Source: Clostridium sp.
Lineage (GTDB): Bacteria > Bacillota > Clostridia > Lachnospirales > Lachnospiraceae
Assembly: GCA_023664325.1 (NCBI GenBank)
Contig: JAMPFS010000062.1
Coordinates: 1 to 15,188 of the forward strand
Reading direction: 5' to 3'
DNA: 15,188 nucleotides
A program made the translations under genes and the position numbers. Under the pieces are notes generated by a model, which was not told where the DNA came from, made no database searches, and saw only the letters and a program-made list of their open reading frames with translations. Of this stretch, positions 1 through 5,870 are shown piece by piece. How positions within the stretch are numbered: position 1 is the stretch's first letter; each line of letters starts with the position of its first letter.

Positions 1-611
1 TCAAAAGCTGTATTGCGGATGGCAAACCATTAGATGAAAAAATCATAAAGGATATTCATGCCCTGTTGACGGAAAACATTCTGACAGGCGGGATTTACCG
101 CACTGTGGAGGTTCGTATTTCCGGTGCAGGGCATAAGCCGTCTGCACCCAGTGAGATGTTTCAACAGATTAAAAATTTTTATGCAGATATGCCTTATCAG
201 GCAGAAGTGAATGCAATCGAGCTTGCTGCGTGGACACATGCAGAATTTGTTAAAATTCATCCGTACGTGGACGGTAACGGCCGCACATCCCGTATGATTA
301 TGAATTATCAATTGATGGCAAACGGTTATCTTCCGGTTTCTATTGCAAAGGAAAACCGGCTGGAATACTTTGAGGCATTGGAAGCCTATGCGGTAAATGG
401 AGAATTGCAGCCCTTTACGGAGATGATAGCTTCTTTGGAGGAACAGCGGTTGGATGAATATCTTGAAATTAGGAGGCAGGCAGAACAAAATCCATATGCA
501 CCAATGACGGAGGAGGCTATGCTTGCAAAGCTGCAAAAGTCCAGGGAGCAGGGAAAGTATAGGGCTGCGGATGATGTGATTTCTGATATGAGGTCAAAGT
601 ATGGATTATAA
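1..611 (+). CDS. Fic domain protein, 5'-truncated by window edge
   Basis: This is the C-terminal ~200 residues of a Fic-fold protein. The reading frame is open from base 3 and continues left of the window, so the real start is not visible; the TTG at 66 lies inside the domain and is not the start. The Fic core signature HPYVDGNGRTSR begins at base 258 and matches the family pattern HPFxxGNGRxxR, with the catalytic His, phosphate-binding Gly-Asn-Gly and Arg all present. Upstream, the GGIYRTVEVRISG segment matches the substrate flap region of short Fic proteins. Fic enzymes usually transfer AMP, or another nucleotide phosphate, to a hydroxyl of a target protein. The target is unknown. The inhibitory (S/T)xxxE(G/N) helix is not visible here and may lie off-window. 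A charged helical tail of about 60 residues follows the domain. The next ORF starts 20 bases downstream. Confidence 0.9.
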   Translation, partial: KSCIADGKPLDEKIIKDIHALLTENILTGGIYRTVEVRISGAGHKPSAPSEMFQQIKNFYADMPYQAEVNAIELAAWTHAEFVKIHPYVDGNGRTSRMIMNYQLMANGYLPVSIAKENRLEYFEALEAYAVNGELQPFTEMIASLEEQRLDEYLEIRRQAEQNPYAPMTEEAMLAKLQKSREQGKYRAADDVISDMRSKYGL

Positions 612-631
612 CTTTTTAGGGGGATTTATAT

Positions 632-883
632 ATGAGCTATTTTGTTTACAACAATAAACATATATTTTATGACGAAATTGGCAGCGGAACACCGTTGCTT
701 TTTCTTCATGGAAATACAGCATCTTCAAATATGTATGCAGAGGTTTCCCAAAAATATAGCCAAAACTTCAAGGTAATCCTTATCGACTTCCTGGGCCACG
801 GCAAATCGGACAGATTAAATGTATTAAAATCCGTAAGAGGAATCAAAATGTACGGGAGAGAGGAGTTTAATTTGGAGCCATGA
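632..883 (+). pseudogene. Truncated alpha/beta-hydrolase remnant
   Basis: An 83-codon ORF with a good ribosome binding site (AGGGGG before ATG 632). Residues 1-62 read as the start of an alpha/beta-hydrolase: the oxyanion-hole segment LLFLHGNTASS (residues 22-32) and DFLGHGKSDRL (52-62), the usual strand-turn before the nucleophile elbow. Just there the similarity stops. The last 21 residues (from about base 818) resemble nothing in the family, and there is no GxSxG nucleophile, acid or catalytic His. Full-length relatives are about 250-280 residues. The product cannot be an active hydrolase, so this is a remnant, probably cut by a deletion whose right end lies near the MATE start. Its stop overlaps the MATE start (ATGA, 880-883), so translation through the remnant may now feed the exporter gene. 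Confidence 0.75.
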
Positions 884-2301
884 CGGAACAGAAACAGGCA
901 GCATACTGGCTGGATGACAGCCAAACTTTATCTTTCGGACAGCAGATACAGCTTGTGGTAAAGCTCAGTATTCCGGCAATTCTTGCGGAAATCAGTTCGA
1001 TTGTCATGCAGTATATTGATGCGGCTATGGTTGGAAGCATGGGCGCAGAGGCTTCGGCTGCAATCGGTCTTGTCTCGAGTTCCTCCTGGCTGCTCGGAGG
1101 TTTGTGCATTTCAGCGGCAACCGGTTTTTCGGTTCAGGTTGCCCATCTTGCCGGAGCCGGACGAAAGGATGAGGCAAGAAATGTATTCCGTCATTCTCTG
1201 TGGTTTGGGCTGCTGTTTGGCGCGCTGTTGTCTGTGCTTGGCATTTGGATTAGCCCCGTGCTTCCGATCTGGCTGGGAGGCAAAGCGGAGATTGTATCTG
1301 CGGCATCCCGCTATTTCTTCATATTTTCCTGCGCACTGCCTGCCACGCAGTTTCGGCAGCTTGCCGGCAGCATGCTTCAATGCAGTGGAGATATGAAAAC
1401 ACCGAGCGTATTAAATATTGTGATGTGCATTTTGGATGTCTTTTTCAATTTCCTGTTGATTTTCCCTACAAGGCAGATAACGGTGGGAAATATGCAGGTG
1501 ACAATCATCGGTGCCGGCATGGGTGTATCCGGCGCGGCGCTTGGAACAGCGCTTTCCGAACTGGTGATTGCCGTTTTGATGCTGGGGGCAGCCTGTATCA
1601 AATCGGATTATCTGAAACTTACAAAAGGAATGGAAAAAAAGTGGAATCCTGTTTATTATAGGCGGGCGGTACAGATATCACTGCCGCTTGCCTTTGAGCA
1701 TATTGTATTATGTGGGGCGCAGGTCGCACAGACACATATTACAGCGCCTTTGGGAACCGTGGCGATTGCGGCAAATACATTGGCGGTTACGGCAGAAAGC
1801 CTGTGTTATATGCCTGGCTACGGAGTTGGAACAGCGGCGACAACCCTGGTGGGGCAGAGCCTGGGAGCCGGCAAAAGGGAGCTTGCAAAAAAATATGCAT
1901 GGCTTTCTGTTTTGCTGGGAGTTGGAATTATGTCTGTTATGGGTGTTTTGATGTTTCTGTTTTCCCCGTATATGTTTGCCATGCTGACACCGGATGCAGA
2001 AGTCCGCTTGCTTGGCACACAGGTACTGCGGATTGAGGCATTTGCGGAGCCGCTTTATGCAGCCTCCATTGTTGCCGTCGGAGCCTTGCGCGGTGCGGGG
2101 GATACGCGTATCCCCAGTATCCTGAATCTAATTAGTATGTGGGGTGTCCGCATCACAGCGGCGGCTTTGCTGGCGCCTGGATTTGGGCTGCATGGTGTCT
2201 GGATGGCAATGTGCGGGGAACTGTGTGTGCGGGGGATTCTGTTTTTGATTCGCTTAAAACGTGGCAAGTGGCTGCACAGTGATTTGATTTCTGAAAAATA
2301 A
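880..2301 (+). CDS. MATE family efflux transporter
   Basis: A 473-residue polytopic membrane protein with about twelve hydrophobic segments arranged as two six-helix halves, the layout of multidrug and toxic compound extrusion (MATE) transporters. Such proteins use a Na+ or H+ gradient to export cationic drugs or metabolites. The first half carries YIDAAMVG (residues 45-52) followed by a G-A-E-A-S-A-A-I helix, the typical first and second helices. The loop near TLVGQSLGAGK in the second half mirrors the VAHLAGAGR loop of the first. Length is normal (family about 440-480). An in-frame stop at 868-870 limits the start; ATG 880 is the first ATG. An AGGAG at 861-865 is rather far (14 bases), and GGAG at 874-877 is too close, so initiation may depend on coupling with the upstream ORF. 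By eye it is more GC-rich than the genes after 2800, which may mean acquisition. The substrate cannot be told. Confidence 0.92.
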   Translation: MTEQKQAAYWLDDSQTLSFGQQIQLVVKLSIPAILAEISSIVMQYIDAAMVGSMGAEASAAIGLVSSSSWLLGGLCISAATGFSVQVAHLAGAGRKDEARNVFRHSLWFGLLFGALLSVLGIWISPVLPIWLGGKAEIVSAASRYFFIFSCALPATQFRQLAGSMLQCSGDMKTPSVLNIVMCILDVFFNFLLIFPTRQITVGNMQVTIIGAGMGVSGAALGTALSELVIAVLMLGAACIKSDYLKLTKGMEKKWNPVYYRRAVQISLPLAFEHIVLCGAQVAQTHITAPLGTVAIAANTLAVTAESLCYMPGYGVGTAATTLVGQSLGAGKRELAKKYAWLSVLLGVGIMSVMGVLMFLFSPYMFAMLTPDAEVRLLGTQVLRIEAFAEPLYAASIVAVGALRGAGDTRIPSILNLISMWGVRITAAALLAPGFGLHGVWMAMCGELCVRGILFLIRLKRGKWLHSDLISEK

Positions 2302-2318
2302 AGGAAAGGAGATTCGTT

Positions 2319-2765
2319 ATGAAATTTACAAATGGAACTTATGATGAGGAAAGGGCTTTATATGGTATCTGTAAGGCTGAGATTACGGATTGCTCCTTTG
2401 ACGGACCAGCTGACGGGGAATCTGCCCTGAAAGAGACATCTGATATTACGGTGGAGGACTCTGTAGTTTGCGGAGAGTATCTTGGCTGGTATTCCGAAAA
2501 CCTGAAGTTAGTCCGCTGTAAAATTACCGGTACGCAGCCGCTTTGTTATTGCAGGGGGCTTGTTTTGGAGCATTGTACAATGGAGCAGACAGATTTATCC
2601 TTTGAAAACAGTGAAGTCCATGCAGTCGTATCGGGTAAAATTGACAGCGTGAAAAACCCGGTCTGCGGAGAAATCCATGCGGATGAAATTGGTGAATTGA
2701 TTTTGGAGGAAGAGCGGATTGACAAATCCAGGACAAAAATTATCTGTGCGGGAAATAAAAATTAA
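2319..2765 (+). CDS. DUF3737-like protein, internally shortened
   Basis: A 148-residue protein with a good ribosome binding site (AAGGAG before ATG 2319), 17 bases after the MATE gene. From memory it resembles DUF3737 proteins, which are right-handed beta-helix proteins of unknown function and about 280 residues. The N-terminal part (EERALYGI..., ITDCSFDGPADGESALKE) matches the family start, and from about residue 50 the sequence (VVCGEYLGWYSENLKL onward to SGKIDSVKNP and IHADEIGELI) matches the family C-terminal third. The central repeats, roughly 130 residues, are missing with the frame kept. The likely event is recombination between two similar repeat units around residues 44-52. It may be a folded mini-helix or a dying gene. 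No catalytic residues are known for the family. Confidence 0.62.
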   Translation: MKFTNGTYDEERALYGICKAEITDCSFDGPADGESALKETSDITVEDSVVCGEYLGWYSENLKLVRCKITGTQPLCYCRGLVLEHCTMEQTDLSFENSEVHAVVSGKIDSVKNPVCGEIHADEIGELILEEERIDKSRTKIICAGNKN

Positions 2766-2801
2766 CATACATTTGTTGAATAAATGAAAAATATATGTTA
2801 A
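2762..2801. promoter_or_regulatory. Nested inverted repeats over the promoter of the HipA-like unit
   Basis: Outer arms TTAACATA (2762-2769) and TATGTTAA (2794-2801) are exact reverse complements. Inside them, 2770-2786 (CATTTGTTGAATAAATG) is a near-perfect palindrome with one G-T pair. The repeats cover the -35 to -10 region of the promoter at 2776-2804, the place expected for an autoregulatory operator. The left arm includes the stop codon of the DUF3737-like gene. An RNA hairpin acting as a weak terminator is the alternative. Confidence 0.45.
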
Positions 2802-2804
2802 TAT
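2776..2804 (+). promoter_or_regulatory. Sigma-A type promoter with extended -10 for the HipA-like unit
   Basis: TTGAAT at 2776-2781, a 17-base spacer, and TAATAT at 2799-2804 preceded by TG at 2796-2797 (extended -10). Predicted transcription start is near 2811, leaving a leader of about 50 bases before the GTG start at 2860. This is the only clear promoter in the gap after the DUF3737-like gene. Confidence 0.55.
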
Positions 2805-2859
2805 ACCATTATCATCATACGCACCATATTATAGCAATACAGGGCTGGAGGTGGTAACT

Positions 2860-3546
2860 GTGGAGGATTTAGAGCGGATATACCAGTTGATTTTGGAAGA
2901 AGAGAAAAGGGTACTTGCCAATTTGGAGCAGATAGATAGAGAGCTTGGCGAGTTGGGGATGGAACAGACATCTATTGTGATTAAAAAGATTAAAGGAAAG
3001 AAATATTATTATGAGCAATGGAGAGAGAATGGCATGCTAAAATATAAATGTCTGGGAAAAGTATATCCCGGTGCGGTTTATCAGGCAGAAGCAAGGATTT
3101 TCAGGCGGAAAGAACTTCTGGCGCAGAGAAAAGAGCAGCAGTTTTTAGCAGAACAGTTTCAGCAGACTCTACAGGAAATGGAGAAACAACGCATGGAGAA
3201 AAACATACTTCAGGATTATTCTTTTGAAGTGTTTTGGCGGGATGAGATTACTGCGCGTGTGGCAGTCAGAGGGAGCAGGGTACATGTTTCCCGTTATTGT
3301 AACCATCCGTTAAAACAGTTATTTGCACAGGAGAAGATGACGAGACACCAGTTGAATAAGATTTTGGAAATGCGGTGTTTTGAGAAAGGCAGGGGGGATA
3401 TCCGGCAGATTCTTGACTGCTTTGGATTGGAAGAATATAATCCACAGGAATTGGTGAGGAAAACCCACGGGGTATCCTATAATGATTATATCTGGTTTCG
3501 TTTTCCAGGTGAGAATTTGACGGCGAAAGATGTTTTAGTGAGGTAG
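2860..3546 (+). CDS. Unrecognised coiled-coil protein, partner of HipA-like kinase
   Basis: About 228 residues, not assigned to a named family. The start is taken as GTG 2860 because GGAGGTGG (2846-2853) sits 6 bases before it; the GTG at 2851 would lie directly on that site. In order: a charged coiled coil (residues 2-33), a small beta segment IKKIKGKKYYY...YKCLGK (41-67) of the kind seen in DUF6788-type proteins, a second Gln/Glu-rich helix (about 75-115), and a C-terminal domain (118-228) ending in THGVSYNDYIWFRF (202-215). That ending resembles the 'sLsDxYWikP' element found in the N-terminal part, or separate partner, of HipA-like proteins in Clostridia, as I remember them. The kinase gene follows after 2 bases, so the two are almost surely co-translated. 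Inferred role: N-lobe-like or antitoxin-like partner that binds the kinase. No helix-turn-helix is obvious. Confidence 0.6.
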   Translation: MEDLERIYQLILEEEKRVLANLEQIDRELGELGMEQTSIVIKKIKGKKYYYEQWRENGMLKYKCLGKVYPGAVYQAEARIFRRKELLAQRKEQQFLAEQFQQTLQEMEKQRMEKNILQDYSFEVFWRDEITARVAVRGSRVHVSRYCNHPLKQLFAQEKMTRHQLNKILEMRCFEKGRGDIRQILDCFGLEEYNPQELVRKTHGVSYNDYIWFRFPGENLTAKDVLVR

Positions 3547-3548
3547 AT

Positions 3549-4307
3549 ATGTTTCGGGAAAAAGTGGAAGAGGAATACATTGTTACACAGGTGGGAACCA
3601 GTGAGGGAACACAGATCAAATATAAAAAAGACGAATACTGGTACAAAAAAGATAACCGGGGAAGAGAGGGACTGGCGGAATATCTGGTGTCAAAGCTTTT
3701 GACGTTTTCAGATATAGGGAGCGAAAGTTATGTATTATATGAACAGGGGTATATCAATGATATTTCAGGCTGCCGGAGTGAGAACTTTCTTCAGGCGGGA
3801 GAAGAATTGGTCACGATTTACCGTCTGTATTATAATGAATTTGGGAAGGATTTAAGCCAGGTTTTAGCAGGGATGGAAAAAATGGAGGAACGCATTGAAT
3901 ATGTTCTCCGGTTTGTAAAGCAAAGCTGTAATCTGGATATAAGAGATTACTTGAAAAGGGTTATCATGTTGGATATGATTGTCTTGAATGAAGACCGTCA
4001 CTTGAATAATCTGGCAGTCATATTTAAAGAGGATCATTTTGTATGTGCGCCGATTTTTGATAATGGAGTATCCCTGCTTACTGCCAACCAGAGTGTCAAC
4101 GGGAATTTCTCAATTGAAGACAATGTAAAAAGGGTGATAGCAAGACCGTTTTCCGGCTCTCATGAGAAAATGTATGAATATCTGGGAAAGGGATTTACGC
4201 TGGACTGCAAGAGGGTTAAACAGTGGATTGGGATGGAACCGCAGTCCAGAGAAAAAGAAGTGTTAGAGTATCAGCTTCGGAGGTATGAGGAAAAAGGTGT
4301 TTTGTAG
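3549..4307 (+). CDS. HipA-like Ser/Thr kinase domain protein
   Basis: A 252-residue protein carrying the catalytic core of the HipA kinase fold. LNEDRHLNN holds the catalytic Asp149 and the metal-binding Asn154 region, and APIFDNGVSLL holds the second metal ligand Asp171. YWYKKD...GREGLAEYL (residues 30-46) is the likely ATP-lysine (Lys33) and helix-C region. HipA toxins phosphorylate proteins such as glutamyl-tRNA synthetase; the target here is unknown. Full HipA is about 440 residues, so this protein lacks the N-terminal subdomain, which may be supplied by the preceding gene, as in split systems such as HipBST. Initiation at ATG 3549 uses GTGAGG inside the end of the upstream gene. No HipB-like DNA-binding antitoxin is visible, and no strong terminator follows. 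The kinase assignment is fairly sure; toxicity is an inference. Confidence 0.75.
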   Translation: MFREKVEEEYIVTQVGTSEGTQIKYKKDEYWYKKDNRGREGLAEYLVSKLLTFSDIGSESYVLYEQGYINDISGCRSENFLQAGEELVTIYRLYYNEFGKDLSQVLAGMEKMEERIEYVLRFVKQSCNLDIRDYLKRVIMLDMIVLNEDRHLNNLAVIFKEDHFVCAPIFDNGVSLLTANQSVNGNFSIEDNVKRVIARPFSGSHEKMYEYLGKGFTLDCKRVKQWIGMEPQSREKEVLEYQLRRYEEKGVL

Positions 4308-4341
4308 TTTTAACCTTCGTGCATGGGAGAAGTATGGACTC

Positions 4342-4370
4342 TTGACAAGTCCGCAGGGATGCGTTATATT
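4342..4370 (+). promoter_or_regulatory. tetR promoter
   Basis: TTGACA at 4342-4347 and TATATT at 4365-4370 with a 17-base spacer, close to the vegetative consensus. Predicted start of transcription is near 4377, directly before the 13-bp palindrome, so the repressor would block its own gene. Confidence 0.75.
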
Positions 4371-4379
4371 AGAGCCAAG

Positions 4380-4392
4380 ATAACAATGTTAT
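4380..4392. promoter_or_regulatory. TetR operator site 1
   Basis: ATAACAATGTTAT, a perfect odd palindrome. It lies about +4 to +16 relative to the predicted tetR transcription start. The identical 13-mer occurs at 5085-5097 and a two-base variant at 5118-5130, both before the ABC genes. Assignment to this TetR is inferred from the pattern. Confidence 0.75.
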
Positions 4393-4412
4393 GTTGAAGG
4401 GAAGAGGATTCG

Positions 4413-5030
4413 TTGGGCGAGGACAAAGAAACAAGAAATAAACTTTTGGACAGTGCAAAACAGGAGTTCCTGGATAAGGGTTATATGAAAGCTTCTCTAC
4501 GCACGATCTGCCGGAATGCCGGAGTGACAACCGGGGCTTTGTACTTTTTCTTTCAGGACAAAGAAGATTTGCTGAGGCAGTTGGTAGAAGAACCGATACA
4601 GGGGCTGGTCTCGGTCATACAGTCGCATCTATCCGAGGAACTTAATCAGAGTGCGTCATTTGCTTCCGCAGAGGAGGAGTCTGAAGATATTCGGGCAGCG
4701 AAGGAGATTGTGCGTTTTATGTATCGGAATTACGATATCTTTGAGATACTTCTGACAAAAAGCCAGGGAAGTGCTTATGCGGATATTGTAAGTCGGTTTG
4801 CGGACTGGGGCGAACAGCATTACAATGCATTGGCAGAACTGATGGCGGAAAAACTGGGTGTTCCCAAGCCGGATCATTATATGATTCATTGGATGGCGCA
4901 TATGCAGGTGGATGCCTTTATCCATTTGTTTACCCATGAACCGGACGAGGCGGAGGCAGTCAGGCATATGGAAGAAATTGTTGTCTATCTGGTATCTGGG
5001 TGGAATGGTTTGTTTTTAACAAAAAAATAA
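4413..5030 (+). CDS. TetR/AcrR family transcriptional regulator
   Basis: A 205-residue one-component repressor. The N-terminal TetR helix-turn-helix is clear: KLLDSAKQEFLDKGY, then SLRTICRNAGVTTGALYFFF and QDKEDLL, the usual A-x-x-A-G-V-[ST]-x-G-x-[LI]-Y-x-x-F pattern. The rest is the all-helical ligand and dimer domain, which is variable and does not reveal the ligand. The start is TTG 4413, preceded by GGGAAGAGG with 5 bases spacing; no better ATG exists upstream in frame before the domain. It has its own promoter with an operator on the transcription start. Matching operators precede the ABC exporter genes downstream, so it likely represses both itself and the exporter, with release by a substrate of the exporter. 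Exporter control is inferred from shared sites and position. Confidence 0.92.
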   Translation: MGEDKETRNKLLDSAKQEFLDKGYMKASLRTICRNAGVTTGALYFFFQDKEDLLRQLVEEPIQGLVSVIQSHLSEELNQSASFASAEEESEDIRAAKEIVRFMYRNYDIFEILLTKSQGSAYADIVSRFADWGEQHYNALAELMAEKLGVPKPDHYMIHWMAHMQVDAFIHLFTHEPDEAEAVRHMEEIVVYLVSGWNGLFLTKK

Positions 5031-5031
5031 T

Positions 5032-5066
5032 GGCTATATGGCAGGAGAAATCTCGGCTGTATAGCC
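5032..5066. terminator. Hairpin between tetR and ABC genes
   Basis: GGCTATA (5032-5038) pairs with TATAGCC (5060-5066), and the stem extends inward by about four more pairs including G-T. The tetR stop is at 5028-5030. Downstream on the + strand there is only a weak T run (TGTTATT). On the - strand the hairpin would be followed by seven T. It may end tetR transcription inefficiently, or only shield the ABC promoter. Confidence 0.45.
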
Positions 5067-5077
5067 TGTTATTAGTC

Positions 5078-5105
5078 CTGAAACATAACAATGTTATGCT
5101 ATAGA
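5078..5105 (+). promoter_or_regulatory. Probable promoter of the ABC exporter genes
   Basis: CTGAAA at 5078-5083, a 16-base spacer, and TATAGA at 5100-5105 preceded by TGC (extended -10). Operator site 2 lies in the spacer and site 3 just after the predicted start near 5112, a classic repressible layout. A second candidate (TTGAAA at 5130) lacks a well-spaced -10. Confidence 0.5.
5085..5097. promoter_or_regulatory. TetR operator site 2
   Basis: ATAACAATGTTAT, identical over 13 bases to site 1, and extended by one more pair on each side (C5084, G5098). It lies between the -35 and -10 elements of the probable ABC promoter. Confidence 0.75.
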
Positions 5106-5117
5106 TGCCGTCAAAAC

Positions 5118-5130
5118 ATAACGGTGTTAT
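5118..5130. promoter_or_regulatory. TetR operator site 3
   Basis: ATAACGGTGTTAT, differing from sites 1 and 2 only at the two central positions. Its start is 33 bases from that of site 2, about three helical turns, so two repressor dimers could bind the same face of the DNA. Confidence 0.65.
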
Positions 5131-5168
5131 TGAAATAAAGTTCATTTTATAAATATGGAGGTAAGAGT

Positions 5169-5870
5169 ATGTATCTTGAAGTCAAAAATCTAAAAAAGAG
5201 TTATGGTGAAGGCGGAAGTTATGCCCAGGTACTGAAAGGGGTTTCCGTTTCTGTCAACAAGGGTACGATGTGTGTGATTCAGGGAACCAGTGGTTCCGGA
5301 AAATCTACCCTGTTAAATGGTATCGGAGGACTTGATCTTATGGATTCCGGTTCGATTCGGGTAGATGGCAAGGAAATCTTTGGACTGTCTCCGGACAAGT
5401 TATCAGATTACAGAAGGGAAAACCTCGGTTTTATTTTCCAGTTTTATAATCTGGTACCGAACCTCACGGTCAGGGAGAACATTCAGGTGTGTGAATATCT
5501 GACAGATAATCCTTTGGATTTAGAGGAATTGCTGGAAACATTAGGGTTGACAGAACATCAGAATAAATTTCCGTCACAGCTTTCCGGCGGACAGCAGCAG
5601 CGCTGTGCCATTGCAAGGGCATTGATTAAAAATCCGAAACTGCTTCTTTGCGATGAGCCGACAGGAGCATTGGATTCTAACACATCAAGGGATATTTTGG
5701 TGCTGCTTGAGGAAGTGAACCGCAAATATGGCACAACCATGCTGATTGTCACCCATAATAATTCAATTAAGAATATGGTGGATCAGGTCATTTTCCTGAA
5801 AGACGGACAAATTAAAAAAGATTATCAGAATGAGAATAAAGTGCCGGCGGCAGAATTGGAGGATTTATAA
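5169..5870 (+). CDS. ABC transporter ATP-binding protein (MacB/LolD type)
   Basis: A 233-residue nucleotide-binding subunit, complete in all motifs: Walker A GTSGSGKST (residues 39-47), Q-loop around FQFYNLVPNLTVREN, signature LSGGQQQR (138-145), Walker B LLLCDEPTGALD with Asp162 and Glu163, and the switch His196 in VTHN. The sequence belongs to the MacB/LolD/FtsE-like group that works with FtsX-type permeases as a mechanotransmitter, typically for export of peptides or antibiotics, or for resistance to them. It has a strong ribosome binding site (GGAGGTAAG before ATG 5169). Its stop overlaps the permease start by one base (TAATG), so the two subunits are co-translated. Control is probably by the upstream TetR through sites 2 and 3. 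Confidence 0.95.
   Translation: MYLEVKNLKKSYGEGGSYAQVLKGVSVSVNKGTMCVIQGTSGSGKSTLLNGIGGLDLMDSGSIRVDGKEIFGLSPDKLSDYRRENLGFIFQFYNLVPNLTVRENIQVCEYLTDNPLDLEELLETLGLTEHQNKFPSQLSGGQQQRCAIARALIKNPKLLLCDEPTGALDSNTSRDILVLLEEVNRKYGTTMLIVTHNNSIKNMVDQVIFLKDGQIKKDYQNENKVPAAELEDL

Noticed and set aside
983..1396. 137-codon + strand ORF inside the MATE gene
   Set aside because: It lies in another frame within a clear transporter gene and has Cys/Arg-rich shadow composition.
3266..3646. 126-codon ORF on the - strand over the HipA-like unit
   Set aside because: It spans the junction of two well-supported + strand genes, has no ribosome binding site or family motif, and its composition is that of a reverse-frame shadow.
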